From Erysipelotrichaceae bacterium (GTDB taxonomy: Bacteria; Bacillota_I; Bacilli_A; Erysipelotrichales; Erysipelotrichaceae): a stretch of 44,646 bases of DNA. Both the position numbers and the translations under genes were made by a program. The notes beneath the pieces were generated by a model, which saw only the letters and a program-made list of their open reading frames with translations, was not told the origin of the DNA and ran no database searches. How positions within the stretch are numbered: position 1 is the stretch's first letter; every line of letters starts with the position of its first letter. This document shows, in pieces, positions 26,976 through 35,394 of the stretch. The DNA is taken from NCBI GenBank assembly GCA_017473335.1, contig JAFULN010000069.1, forward strand, positions 1-44,646. The letters are read 5' to 3'.

Positions 26976-27162
26976 ATGTATCTCTCTCCTTATCTTTGAT
27001 TCTATCGTTTTCTAGTTTCTTATCACGCACGACGATAATAAAATGTATTCCATCTCAAAACATGGAATCCAATCAAATATAAAGAGTTCTGTCGAACAAT
27101 TAAGCCCCTACTGGGCAACGGCGACTCTGACAAGAGACAACACATCCTTTCAAAATTAATGC
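26976..27162 (-). promoter_or_regulatory. Long structured 5' leader of the corC-like gene, unassigned
   Basis: Between the predicted transcript start and the ATG are ~185 nt with a chain of potential hairpins: CTCT/AGAG (27135-27146), GCCC/GGGC (27114-27126), GTTC/GAAC (27096-27107), a stronger 7-bp ATTCCAT/ATGGAAT (27047-27068) and TTATC/GATAA (27020-27038). The conserved-looking stretch GAGTCGCCGTTGCCCAG lies in the first half. I compared it by eye with M-box, yybP-ykoY, NiCo, ydaO and fluoride riboswitch motifs and found no match. A cis-acting RNA is inference. Confidence 0.4.
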
Positions 27163-27166
27163 AAGT

Positions 27167-27195
27167 ATTATATCAGACACTTTCATAAAATGCAA
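27167..27195 (-). promoter_or_regulatory. SigA promoter of the corC-like gene
   Basis: The minus strand reads TTGCAT (27190-27195), a 17-nt spacer and perfect TATAAT (27167-27172). It fixes the leader length. Confidence 0.7.
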
Positions 27196-27227
27196 ATTTT
27201 CATACACAAATAGAAGAAATTGTCTAC

Positions 27228-27257
27228 AAAAGAAAAAGGAGGAATAAAATCCCCCTT
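27228..27257 (-). terminator. Terminator of the metNIQ operon
   Basis: The minus strand shows AAGGGGGA / TCCTCCTT (one G-T pair) with a 6-nt loop and a following TTTCTTTT. Confidence 0.65.
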
Positions 27258-27266
27258 GATAAATCC

Positions 27267-28094
27267 TTATTCAGCTGGAATGACTGAGCCATCAGACCAA
27301 GTATCTGAAATGTACTGTTTTACTGCTTCAGATTTCAGTACTTCTACTAAAGCTTTAATCTTAGCATCATTTTCATGGCCACTTTGGCAAGCTACGATAT
27401 TCACATATGGATTTGTGGCATCTGCCTGCTCAAGAATGACTGTATCTTCAACTGGATTTAAACCTGCAGAAATGGCATAGTTACCATTAATCGCAACCAG
27501 ATCTCCTTCGCCCTGTTCAAACACTGTTGTCAGCATTTCAGGCTTAACTTCTGTAAACTTTAAATTCTTAGGATTTGAAGTAATATCTTCTACAGTAGCA
27601 TTCTGACGATCTACATCAGCACCCAATGTAATTAAACCAGCTTTTTCAAGGATTGCAAGAATACGTCCATGGTCAGCTACAGAGTTAGACAGAATCACTT
27701 CTGCACCATCAGGAATAGCATCAACAGAATCAATTGTCTTAGAATAGAATCCAAATGGTTCAATATGAATACCTGCAACATTTGAAATCTTATAACCATT
27801 TGCAGCTACTTCACCATCAAAGAATGGAACATGCTGGAAGTAGTTAGCATCTACTTCACCTGCATCCAAAGCTTTATTGAAGATATAATAGTCATCTAGT
27901 TCAATGATTTCCAGTGTCAGACCATAATCTTTTTCAAAAATATCTTTTGTATATTCTAGAATCTGGCAATGTGGAGACAATGTACAAGAAACAGTCAATG
28001 TTGTATCATCGCTGCCCTTATCAGCGTTGGATGAACATGCACCTAAAGTCAGTACACATGCAAGAGTTAAACATAATACTAATAATTTTTTCAT
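27267..28094 (-). CDS. metQ: MetQ, D/L-methionine ABC transporter substrate-binding lipoprotein
   Basis: The 275-residue NlpA-family lipoprotein has a signal peptide with lipobox LGAC (Cys20). Family blocks include DDYYIFNKALDAGEVDANYFQHVPF and VILSNSVADHGRILAILEKAGLI. The ATG at 28094 follows GGAGG by 8 nt; an ATG five codons upstream overlaps that site. It delivers methionine to MetNI. As the last gene of the operon it is followed by a terminator. Confidence 0.93.
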   Translation of the reverse strand: MKKLLVLCLTLACVLTLGACSSNADKGSDDTTLTVSCTLSPHCQILEYTKDIFEKDYGLTLEIIELDDYYIFNKALDAGEVDANYFQHVPFFDGEVAANGYKISNVAGIHIEPFGFYSKTIDSVDAIPDGAEVILSNSVADHGRILAILEKAGLITLGADVDRQNATVEDITSNPKNLKFTEVKPEMLTTVFEQGEGDLVAINGNYAISAGLNPVEDTVILEQADATNPYVNIVACQSGHENDAKIKALVEVLKSEAVKQYISDTWSDGSVIPAE

Positions 28095-28110
28095 ATTCTT
28101 TTCCTCCAAT

Positions 28111-28776
28111 TTATCGTTTATCTATTTTCTTCACAATACGATCTCCGATTCCCTGAATAATAAATACCAGAAGAACGATAAGAGCAGTCGCTGTGTAAAG
28201 AACTGCATTATTTCGGCGAATAAAACCATACATATATGCCAGATTTCCCAATCCGCCACCGCCAATGGCTCCTGCCATTGCCGTGTAGGAAATCAAGCTA
28301 ATCCCAGTGACACATACACCAGAAATCAAAGCTGGAAGTGATTCTGGAAGAAGCACTTTGAAGATAATCTGAAGCTTGCTGGCTCCCATTGCCTTGGAAG
28401 CTTCAATCGTTCCTTTATCCACTTCAGTAAAGGCAATTACACAAAGTCGCGCATAGAATGGTGCTGCTGCAAAGACTAAAGATGGAATGGCGGCTGTTGC
28501 CCCAAGCATTGTCCCTACCAGAAACTTGGTAATTGGAATAATTAAAATCATTAAGATAATAAATGGAACAGCTCTAAGTATATTGACAATCAAATCAACG
28601 ATTGGATTAATGAACTTGTTTTCATAAAGTCCACCCGTCTGTGTACAATACAACAAAATCCCAATGATCATTCCAATAATAACGGCTAGAATTAACGAAC
28701 CAAATGACATGTACAGAGTTTCCGCAAATGCTTCCAGCATTTGATCAAAATTGATTGCACTTAAGAATTCATTCAT
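28111..28776 (-). CDS. metI: MetI, methionine ABC transporter permease
   Basis: The 221-residue inner-membrane permease has five predicted membrane segments. The cytoplasmic EAA loop is visible as EASKAMGASKLQIIFKVLLPESLP, contacting MetN. It starts 1 nt after the metN stop, with GGAGG upstream. The length is typical of MetI. Confidence 0.94.
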   Translation of the reverse strand: MNEFLSAINFDQMLEAFAETLYMSFGSLILAVIIGMIIGILLYCTQTGGLYENKFINPIVDLIVNILRAVPFIILMILIIPITKFLVGTMLGATAAIPSLVFAAAPFYARLCVIAFTEVDKGTIEASKAMGASKLQIIFKVLLPESLPALISGVCVTGISLISYTAMAGAIGGGGLGNLAYMYGFIRRNNAVLYTATALIVLLVFIIQGIGDRIVKKIDKR

Positions 28777-28777
28777 C

Positions 28778-29794
28778 TTACAGCACCTCCACCTTTACAC
28801 CTTCAGCTTCAAGAAGCTTAGTGAACTGCTTGTACTGAGCTTGTGTACCATCACTGATGTGTGAATAAATCTCACCCATTGGGCCATCTGGTCCCATTGT
28901 GATATTTGAGCTAACGATACTCACTGGAATATCTATTTTACGAATGACTTCAGCTAAAATTGGACGGTCACTGATTTCTCCAGTAAAGATAAGGCGTAAA
29001 ATCTGCCCATAAGGATATTTCTTCTTTAGATCGCTTCGAATCTTTTCAAGATTTCCTGCACCTACCGTTTGTACAAAGCGTCGAGTCACTTCATGACGAG
29101 GTTTTTCAAAGACATTTTTTACTGTGCCTTCTTCTACCACTTTTCCTTCACTCATGACTGCAATATGACGACATATTTTCTGTACTACTTCCATTTGATG
29201 AGTAATCATTACAATAGTAATGCCTAACTCTTTATTGATGCGATTAAGCAATTCAAGAATTGAATCTGTCGTTTCAGGGTCCAGTGCACTTGTAGCTTCA
29301 TCACACAATAGAATCTTAGGATCATTCGCTAACGCTCTGGCAATGCCAACACGCTGTTTCTGTCCACCTGATAATTCACTTGGATATGCACCTTCACGCC
29401 CTTCAAGTCCAACAAGTCGAATCAGTTCCTGGACCTTTTTCTGACGCACTGCTTTGTCTACTTTTGCGATTTCTAGTGGAAAGGCAATGTTTTCAGCGAC
29501 AGTTCTTGACCACAGAAGATTGAAATGCTGGAAAATCATTCCTATTTTCTGACGCTCAAGTCTCAACTGACTTTCAGACAAAGAAGAAATTTCTTTTCCA
29601 TCAATGACAACTTCACCTGAAGTCTGTTTTTCAAGCTGATTGATGATGCGAACCAGTGTCGACTTGCCCGCTCCAGAATAACCCACAATGCCAAAGATAT
29701 CCCCATCCTCAATATTTAGAGTAACTCCGCGCACTGCATGAATTTCTGTGTTTTTACCAGCAAATGTCTTAACAATATTCTTTAATTCAATCAT
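28778..29794 (-). CDS. metN: MetN, methionine ABC transporter ATPase
   Basis: The 338-residue ATPase has Walker A GYSGAGKST, signature LSGGQKQR and Walker B ILLCDEATSALDP. A C-terminal NIL domain (~residues 260-338) allosterically senses intracellular methionine in this family. AAGGAG precedes the ATG. It is the first gene of metN-metI-metQ and is preceded by a T-box leader, so expression should rise when uncharged tRNA-Met accumulates. Confidence 0.95.
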   Translation of the reverse strand: MIELKNIVKTFAGKNTEIHAVRGVTLNIEDGDIFGIVGYSGAGKSTLVRIINQLEKQTSGEVVIDGKEISSLSESQLRLERQKIGMIFQHFNLLWSRTVAENIAFPLEIAKVDKAVRQKKVQELIRLVGLEGREGAYPSELSGGQKQRVGIARALANDPKILLCDEATSALDPETTDSILELLNRINKELGITIVMITHQMEVVQKICRHIAVMSEGKVVEEGTVKNVFEKPRHEVTRRFVQTVGAGNLEKIRSDLKKKYPYGQILRLIFTGEISDRPILAEVIRKIDIPVSIVSSNITMGPDGPMGEIYSHISDGTQAQYKQFTKLLEAEGVKVEVL

Positions 29795-29808
29795 GACATC
29801 ACTCCTTA

Positions 29809-29843
29809 TAAAACAAAAATCTCGTCCTATTTAAGGACGAGAT
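29809..29843 (-). terminator. T-box controlled terminator of metNIQ
   Basis: The minus strand shows ATCTCGTCC / GGACGAGAT with a 7-nt loop and TTTTGTTTT. The 5' arm directly follows the conserved T-box sequence, so the alternative antiterminator can form. Confidence 0.85.
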
Positions 29844-30085
29844 TATATTTCCCGTGTTACCACCTTAATTCAAAACTATATTCCTATAGTTTCCTCATCA
29901 GGTACGCATCCAATTGATGTTATACCCTAGCTCTGTAACGGGAGCTCCCGTCATAGCCTTACCTTCCAGGTTCGGTATGCAACTCCAAGACCATTTTCAA
30001 TCAGATTCCATTTATCTGTTTTCAGCTGCCCAGACTCTCTGTGAAACTTCCACTGATTTACTTTTCTTTTCTTTGTCTTTCAATG
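29809..30085 (-). ncRNA. T-box leader (Met-type) of metNIQ
   Basis: On the minus strand a leader of ~270 nt carries AAGGTGGTAACACGGG (29851-29866), the conserved T-box that pairs with the tRNA acceptor end, followed by the terminator. An AGAGAG K-turn element lies at 30035-30040 and the distal stem I elements follow. The likely specifier codon is ATG (29992-29994, in GAAAATGG), which fits methionine transporter genes. The TGGT in the T-box predicts pairing with an A discriminator base, as expected for tRNA-Met. I did not fold the whole RNA; the alternative reading AAT (Asn) one base away is less likely given the genes. The 384-nt gap between metN and the zinc-ribbon gene is explained by this element and its promoter. 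Confidence 0.9.
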
Positions 30086-30090
30086 ACTAA

Positions 30091-30119
30091 ATTATAGGTC
30101 ACGAAATATCGAAAGTCAA
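30091..30119 (-). promoter_or_regulatory. SigA promoter of the T-box-metNIQ unit
   Basis: The minus strand reads TTGACT (30114-30119), a 17-nt spacer and TATAAT (30091-30096). Confidence 0.8.
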
Positions 30120-30178
30120 TTCTTTTTTTTGTAAGCGTTTAAACAAAACACGTTAATTTTTACAAATTGTTTCAAAAC

Positions 30179-30706
30179 TTATTTCTTAAATGTACGAATC
30201 TGAACGATGTGTCCTGCTGCTTCAATCTGATACAAAATCTCTTCCTGATTGTTCAAGACAATCTCATCACTTAACAAATACTGTTCTTCACAAATCAGTT
30301 CATTGTTTTCATTGAGCTGAAGCACAGTTAATTCATCCGTTGTTTTAGGAAGATACAGCGAAACTTCAAAGCTGTCCAGATCACTAATCAGATAGTATTC
30401 ATTCACTTTCTGATTGTATTGAATTTCATAGTTTTCATGTTCTAAAGGACGAAACTGTGTTCCGTTTTTATAGACGGAATAAGAGCCCACAAGAAAAATG
30501 ATAACCAGTGAAATAATCTTAAACAGACTGCTTCCTGTGATTTTATCCAGCGTTAAGATTGACCAGATGTTTTCGATCTTTTCAATCCATCCAAAAATTG
30601 TCTTTGAATAAGCATATTCACGCTGCTGATCGGTAAACTGATGACCACAGTGCATGCAGTAGTTAGCCTTGATTCTATTTTTTGTTCCGCATTCTTTACA
30701 AATCAT
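30179..30706 (-). CDS. Zinc-ribbon membrane protein, function unknown (downstream of the pair)
   Basis: The 175-residue protein has an N-terminal double-CxxC zinc ribbon (Cys3, Cys6, Cys17, Cys20: MICKECGTKN...NYCMHCGHQF), a cytoplasmic helical stretch, one membrane segment (~residues 60-78, LFKIISLVIIFLVGSYSVY) and an extracytoplasmic, acidic beta-rich domain of ~95 residues. I chose the ATG at 30706 because GGTG lies 6 nt upstream and the ribbon begins immediately; a GTG at 30715 is the alternative. It follows the larger zinc-ribbon protein with no real gap. I do not recognise a function. The layout suggests a cytoplasmic ribbon tethered to an outer sensory or binding domain. Confidence 0.75.
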   Translation of the reverse strand: MICKECGTKNRIKANYCMHCGHQFTDQQREYAYSKTIFGWIEKIENIWSILTLDKITGSSLFKIISLVIIFLVGSYSVYKNGTQFRPLEHENYEIQYNQKVNEYYLISDLDSFEVSLYLPKTTDELTVLQLNENNELICEEQYLLSDEIVLNNQEEILYQIEAAGHIVQIRTFKK

Positions 30707-30707
30707 C

Positions 30708-31820
30708 TTATTCACCAGCCTTTTCTACAATTTCCGCTACATACCACGCACCTGCAGCATTGACAAATGTCAGGATATATTCTTTTGAGCTGGAAGAATC
30801 TATCAGCGTGATTTGTGCAATTCGATATCCATCTTTAAGAAGCATATCACTGATTTGTGTTGGGTACATCTGTCCCAGCTGTTCATACCATACAATTTCA
30901 AAGTTTGAACTGAGTTCAACAACGTCTTTGATGTCTTCTGAGGATGTATATCCATATTCATCGGACAAATAATACTCTTTTGAGCCCTGCAGAGTTTGGG
31001 TGGTCTGTGCCCACAGAATCTCCTCAAAGAACGTCAAGCTCTTCATATCCTGTGAACCATTGCAGACCTGACAAATCATCCATTTTCCATCAATCTTTGC
31101 AAGTGTGATATCAAACTGTGTTTCGGTTGTATTGCTGGATGTTGTCAGTGTTTCAACCACAGTAACATCAGCGACTTCATAGCCTGCATCCAAATAAATA
31201 CCTGTTAAATAATAAAGGAAATCATACGGATTAAATCTTAACAGCTGATAATCCAGTGTAATGGATTCAACATGTTCAACTTCTTCCACTTCAAAGAACG
31301 GTACAATCGTAGTGCCAATATCTTCAAAGCTAAACTCTTCATAATGAACCAATGAAGCTGCAGTTTCAGCTGCATTGTCAGTATGATGAATATTGCGTGC
31401 TGCATCAAAATAAGCATCAACGACAGCTTTTACTTCAAGCTGTTCATGGGTCATCTGTATTTTCTGATGAGTCTGATCATCCTGAATCACTGAATCAGGT
31501 GTCAAAGCAGGCGGATTGGAACCAGAAGGACGTTCTGTGACACAAGTGATTCCATATGCTGCTGTAATTGAACTGACACTGATTGCCGTAACCAGTGTAA
31601 TGGTAAAGATGATGCCATACAAATGAGACTTCAGAAAATTCATGATGATTTCACGCAAAGAATCATCAAGATCTCCTTTGAGCTTGTCTTTTGTTCGTTC
31701 AATGAGAAATTCTTTGAGCAGTTCATCTTCATAGCTAAGGGGCTGCTGACAATGGCTGCACAGCAGATCTTCCTGACGGTTTTCTGCTCCGCAGAATGTA
31801 CAATACTTCTTTGTTTCCAT
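30708..31820 (-). CDS. Zinc-ribbon membrane protein with duplicated outer domain, function unknown
   Basis: The 370-residue protein has a zinc ribbon CTFC...CSHC (Cys7, Cys10, Cys21, Cys24), a charged cytoplasmic helix, a membrane segment (~68-93), a Pro/Ser linker (~98-108) and an outer region of ~260 residues. That region appears to be two copies of one fold: repeat A (~128-252) with LDAGYEVADVTVVE and KIDGKWMICQV, repeat B (~258-365) with LKDGYRIAQITLID and AAGAWYVAEIV. The repeats resemble NTF2-like sheets in pattern only. AAAGGA precedes the ATG. It follows the PHP gene and precedes the second zinc-ribbon gene, so the three may be one unit. No function can be assigned. Confidence 0.75.
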   Translation of the reverse strand: METKKYCTFCGAENRQEDLLCSHCQQPLSYEDELLKEFLIERTKDKLKGDLDDSLREIIMNFLKSHLYGIIFTITLVTAISVSSITAAYGITCVTERPSGSNPPALTPDSVIQDDQTHQKIQMTHEQLEVKAVVDAYFDAARNIHHTDNAAETAASLVHYEEFSFEDIGTTIVPFFEVEEVEHVESITLDYQLLRFNPYDFLYYLTGIYLDAGYEVADVTVVETLTTSSNTTETQFDITLAKIDGKWMICQVCNGSQDMKSLTFFEEILWAQTTQTLQGSKEYYLSDEYGYTSSEDIKDVVELSSNFEIVWYEQLGQMYPTQISDMLLKDGYRIAQITLIDSSSSKEYILTFVNAAGAWYVAEIVEKAGE

Positions 31821-31838
31821 AAATGGTTCCTTTACTGA

Positions 31839-32561
31839 TTATTTTTTTCTTGGTGTCAGAATGTACTCTTCAATCAGTTCTTCATTCCAGTTGAGTACTA
31901 GTTCTTTTGGAAAATTTTCTTCTTCCAGCATCTTTAACGCAAGATCAATATCCCCTATTCTGTAACAAATATGAGCATCTGTATTAATGATAATTGGAAC
32001 ACGCTTTTGAGCACACAGCTTTAAAAGAGAATGATAGTTTTCACGTGCACCTGGTCGAAATGAAATCGGTGAAATCGAAGCATTGTTGACTTCCATAATA
32101 ATATGATTTTCAATAAGACCTTCTACAAACTTTTCATGATTTAATGGAAATCTTCCATCATCTGGATGACCAATAATGCGCACATAAGGATTTTTCATTA
32201 CATTTAAATAGGCATTTGTATAATATTCCTCATCACCTTGAGGAATGCATGGTCCATGCATTGAAGCAATAGCATAATCCATTTCTTCTAGTACAGAATC
32301 AGGAATATCAACTTCTCCCTTATCATTAAGAATATTTAGTTCAGCACCTCTTAAGACATGAACACCATCAATCATTGTTGGAATTGCACGAAGATTAGAG
32401 AAATGATAAATATGTGGTCCACCAGGAATAGCAGGTGCATGATCAGACATACCGTAATATTTTAATCCTTTTGCCTTAGCAGCACTTACATTCTCCTGCA
32501 ATGTACTGTACGCATGTCCACTAGAAATAGTATGTGTATGTAAATCAAGTAAGTTTTTCAT
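31839..32561 (-). CDS. PHP-domain phosphatase (YcdX-like)
   Basis: The 240-residue PHP protein has metal-binding motifs LDLHTHT (His7, His9), MSDHAP, RGAELNI, HG, GHPDD and INTDAHICYRIG, in the order of the YcdX phosphatase group. It should hydrolyse a phosphoester with a trinuclear metal site; the substrate is unknown. The ATG at 32561 has AAGGAG 8 nt upstream; an upstream in-frame ATG lies in the ftsZ terminator. It is isolated from ftsZ by that terminator. Confidence 0.88.
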   Translation of the reverse strand: MKNLLDLHTHTISSGHAYSTLQENVSAAKAKGLKYYGMSDHAPAIPGGPHIYHFSNLRAIPTMIDGVHVLRGAELNILNDKGEVDIPDSVLEEMDYAIASMHGPCIPQGDEEYYTNAYLNVMKNPYVRIIGHPDDGRFPLNHEKFVEGLIENHIIMEVNNASISPISFRPGARENYHSLLKLCAQKRVPIIINTDAHICYRIGDIDLALKMLEEENFPKELVLNWNEELIEEYILTPRKK

Positions 32562-32580
32562 AAAATGTACTCCTTTATAT

Positions 32581-32606
32581 TTTAAAAGGATGGAAAGTTC
32601 CATCCT
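32581..32606 (-). terminator. Terminator of ftsZ
   Basis: The minus strand shows the stem AGGATGGA / TCCATCCT with a 4-nt loop, followed by TTTTAAA. The run of T on the opposite strand makes it look bidirectional, though no plus-strand gene is present. Confidence 0.6.
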
Positions 32607-32612
32607 GTTTTT

Positions 32613-33674
32613 TTAGCGATAGCGGAAGAATTTTGGAATATCGTTTTCTTCAATTTCAACCTGTGGTGTTGTTTCAGTCTTTACTACTTCTGAGATTTCA
32701 GCAGCTGAACGAACAGTTGCCTTAGGTGCAGCCGGCTTTCTGTCAACCAGTTCAAAACCTGTAGCGATAACTGTTACGATGATTGCATCGCCAATCTTTT
32801 CATTGATAGAAACCCCGAAGATAACATCCAGATTCTGCCCAGCAGCTTCACGGATGAATTCTGCAGCTTCATTAGCATCCTGCAGTGTAACAGTATTACC
32901 ACCAGTAATGTTAACGATAGCCTTCTTAGCACCATTGATCTGAGCTTCCAAAAGTGGTGAATGGATAGCCTTTGAAGCAGCTTCCTGTGCTTTTTTGTCA
33001 CCCTGTGCCATACCAATACCGATAAGTGCAGAACCCTGACCTTCCATTACAGAACGAACGTCTGCAAAGTCCAAGTTGATTAAGCTAGGAACCGCAATCA
33101 AATCAGTAACAGTCTGAACACCCTGACGCAGTACATTGTCAGCTTCTTTAAATGCATCAATCAGTGGAACATTACCGATAACACGCAGCAGCTGGTCATT
33201 AGATACAACAATCAGAGAGTCTACATATTCACTCAGTTCTTCAAGTCCCTGAAGAGCCTGTTCTGTTCTTCTTCTACCTTCAAATGTAAATGGCTTTGTA
33301 ACAATACCAACTGTCAAAGCGCCTTCTTCTTTTGCAACACGTGCAAACACTGGAGCAGCACCTGTACCAGTTCCGCCGCCCATACCAGCAGTGATATAAA
33401 CCATATCAGCACCTTTGATTGCTTCACGAATTGCTTCTTCATTTTCTTCTGCAGCACGTCTTCCAACTTCTGGATTAGCACCTGCACCCAGATTGCCAAG
33501 AATAATCTTATTAGCTACTGGACTTGCCTGCAAAACCTGCAGGTCTGTATTCACTACATAGAAATCAACGCCCTGAACGCCTTCTTCTACCATTCGGCTT
33601 ACTGCGTTGCATCCGCCTCCGCCGATACCAAACACTTTAATTTTAGCAACCTGATTGAATTCAATTTGACTCAT
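32613..33674 (-). CDS. ftsZ: Cell division protein FtsZ
   Basis: FtsZ is the tubulin-like GTPase that forms the division ring. The 353-residue protein has [10 protein letters not shown] (phosphate-binding), [10 protein letters not shown] (tubulin signature) and the N-terminal VVNTDLQVL region. The C-terminus is a short linker (~30 residues) with the conserved peptide DIPKFFRYR, the docking site for FtsA and other partners. GGAGGG precedes the ATG. It directly follows ftsA. Confidence 0.98.
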   Translation of the reverse strand: MSQIEFNQVAKIKVFGIGGGGCNAVSRMVEEGVQGVDFYVVNTDLQVLQASPVANKIILGNLGAGANPEVGRRAAEENEEAIREAIKGADMVYITAGMGGGTGTGAAPVFARVAKEEGALTVGIVTKPFTFEGRRRTEQALQGLEELSEYVDSLIVVSNDQLLRVIGNVPLIDAFKEADNVLRQGVQTVTDLIAVPSLINLDFADVRSVMEGQGSALIGIGMAQGDKKAQEAASKAIHSPLLEAQINGAKKAIVNITGGNTVTLQDANEAAEFIREAAGQNLDVIFGVSINEKIGDAIIVTVIATGFELVDRKPAAPKATVRSAAEISEVVKTETTPQVEIEENDIPKFFRYR

Positions 33675-33689
33675 GATCTTCCCTCCAAA

Positions 33690-34952
33690 TTAATCTTTTT
33701 CTTTATTGTCAAAAAGTATGTTTTTGAGTTTATTTGTAATAGTGTTGTCATCAGATGTCTTAATAGGCTTTACAATCACTGACTTATTAAACTGTTCAAG
33801 ATCAACACAGCTATCTGTTTCACCTAATGCAATATGCGTATCCGCATATACATAAAACATTCCAAGCGCACTTGTTAAAGCTGCACTGCGAACTCCCAGT
33901 GTTTCTGGGAAGTAACGCTTCACACTGCACCCAAGAGCTTTTGCCAAAGACTCAGCCAAGCCTTCAATTTCAGCACCTTCCCCTGTAATCACAACAGATG
34001 TCTTCATGGAAGATACAATTGGTTCGCTGGCAGATTTGATTTCATCAATCCACTTTGCAGCTGGCTCTTTCATGATATCACACAATTCCTGTTCAGAAAT
34101 TGTCGAAGTCACACCATTGGACGACCAGATGTAAATTGGACTTGTCTTGCAGCTTTCAGGTTCAACACGACCATTGAAATAAACAAGTCGACTTGCAACA
34201 TCCAGCGGAAGATGAACTTTCTCAGAGACTTTCCCAATCCATCTGCCAATACCATGAGGAATAACATCACATGATGAAAATCTTCCTTCATGAAGCAGTG
34301 CCAAAGATGTTTGTTCACGTTCAAGCTTCAGCACAATCACATTCTGGTCAACTGCCTGTTCAAACAGACAAGCTTCTTTTGCAATCGCAAAAGAATCCAA
34401 AGAAATATCTAAAATCTGTAAACCAGAATTTTCAACACAAGTTACGTAATCAAACGCAATTTGACGGCTTGCGCACAACAAATCCAGATGAACTGTCAAT
34501 TCATCACTTATTTCGCCTACAGGCATTCTTCTTGTTGTAATTCCATTGCATGTATAACGTACACAAACCGCATTGATTAGTGCATATTGTTCATCAATTG
34601 GAGTTGACATAGCCTTTTTAACCGCATTGCGAATATCAAGAATTGTAATCTTCTTGTCAATAGAATCAACGCGCACATTCACTTTTACGCCAATGCGCTC
34701 AGCATCAATAGATGGAACACACAGCAATACTTTTTTGATGGCTGCGCCTACCTTGCTGGAAGCATTTTCCACAACCTTACGAATTGTATCACTTACCAGC
34801 TGCTGGTCTATAATCTGTCCGCTCTCTACTCCAGAACACGGAACACGTTCTACCTTTATCACATTGAAGCGGGTATTAAAGAACTCCCCGACGATCAAAC
34901 GAATTTCATGATCAGCGATTTCAAGTGCAGCATAAATCTGCTTATTATTCAC
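33690..34952 (-). CDS. ftsA: Cell division protein FtsA
   Basis: FtsA is an actin-like protein that anchors FtsZ to the membrane. The 420-residue protein begins NNKQIYAALEIADHEIRLIVGEF (phosphate-1 motif of the actin fold), has the SHS2-like 1C domain and VVITGEGAEIEGLAESLAKALG near the end. The C-terminal tail TNKLKNILFDNKEKD is the amphipathic membrane-targeting helix. It starts with GTG at 34952, 9 nt after AAGGGGG; upstream in-frame codons lack a site. murG/ftsQ-type neighbours are absent; it is divergent from rpmB. A TATAAT just upstream has no good -35. Confidence 0.9.
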   Translation of the reverse strand: MNNKQIYAALEIADHEIRLIVGEFFNTRFNVIKVERVPCSGVESGQIIDQQLVSDTIRKVVENASSKVGAAIKKVLLCVPSIDAERIGVKVNVRVDSIDKKITILDIRNAVKKAMSTPIDEQYALINAVCVRYTCNGITTRRMPVGEISDELTVHLDLLCASRQIAFDYVTCVENSGLQILDISLDSFAIAKEACLFEQAVDQNVIVLKLEREQTSLALLHEGRFSSCDVIPHGIGRWIGKVSEKVHLPLDVASRLVYFNGRVEPESCKTSPIYIWSSNGVTSTISEQELCDIMKEPAAKWIDEIKSASEPIVSSMKTSVVITGEGAEIEGLAESLAKALGCSVKRYFPETLGVRSAALTSALGMFYVYADTHIALGETDSCVDLEQFNKSVIVKPIKTSDDNTITNKLKNILFDNKEKD

Positions 34953-35068
34953 TAGAGTATACCCCCTTAGAATTATACATAATAATCTTATCATATTTAG
35001 GGAAATAGAAAAAGTTTTTTTTCATTTCCTTTCAAAAGAAATTTTAATAATTTTCAAAGAATTATCTG

Positions 35069-35097
35069 TTGCATTTTAGTTTAAACCATGATATAGT
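35069..35097 (+). promoter_or_regulatory. SigA promoter of rpmB
   Basis: TTGCAT (35069-35074), a 17-nt spacer and TATAGT (35092-35097). Confidence 0.75.
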
Positions 35098-35134
35098 TTT
35101 AAAGCAAAATGTGAACATGAAGGGAGGTTACGGT

Positions 35135-35326
35135 ATGTCAAGAGTTTGTGCCGTATCTGGTAAAAAAGCATTGTCTGGTAACAAGCGTTCTCATTCCCTG
35201 CACGCTACTCGCCGCAAATGGAATGTTAATCTGCAGACAGTTAGAGTCATGGTTGATGGGAAACCTCAGAAAGTCCGTATGTCTGCCCGCGCTCTGAAAA
35301 CGCTGAAAGCTCAGCAGAATGGCTAA
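35135..35326 (+). CDS. rpmB: 50S ribosomal protein L28
   Basis: L28 is a small, basic ribosomal protein. The 63-residue sequence begins [21 protein letters not shown], followed by [13 protein letters not shown], typical of L28. It lacks the CxxC zinc pair seen in some paralogues. The ATG at 35135 follows GGGAGG. It is divergent from ftsA, with convergent thiN, and ends at its own terminator. rpmB next to thiN/rpe/rsgA is the standard Bacillota arrangement. Confidence 0.97.
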   Translation: MSRVCAVSGKKALSGNKRSHSLHATRRKWNVNLQTVRVMVDGKPQKVRMSARALKTLKAQQNG

Positions 35327-35337
35327 TTAGTAAAAAC

Positions 35338-35366
35338 ATCATCAGGTAACTGGTGATTTTTTATTT
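35338..35366 (+). terminator. Terminator of rpmB
   Basis: Stem ATCATCAG / CTGGTGAT (one G-T pair), loop GTAA, then TTTTTATTTT. Confidence 0.75.
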
Positions 35367-35372
35367 TGCATA

Positions 35373-35394
35373 CAAAAAAAGCGGAAATCCGCTT
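35373..35394 (-). terminator. Terminator of the priA-to-thiN cluster
   Basis: The minus strand shows AAGCGG / CCGCTT with a 4-nt loop, then seven T. It overlaps the thiN stop and faces the rpmB terminator. Confidence 0.7.

Noticed and set aside
29809-30085. SAM riboswitch in front of the methionine transporter
   Set aside because: The leader carries the T-box consensus and tRNA-sensing elements; none of the conserved SAM-I core sequences is visible.
30130-30145. TGTAAGCGTTTAAACA upstream of the metNIQ promoter, resembling a catabolite-response element
   Set aside because: The spacing is two bases longer than the CcpA consensus and the required C near the 3' end is missing; position well upstream of the -35 gives no support.
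34953-35020. ftsA promoter at the TATAAT just upstream of its ribosome binding site
   Set aside because: No acceptable -35 lies at 16-18 nt; not reported as a feature.
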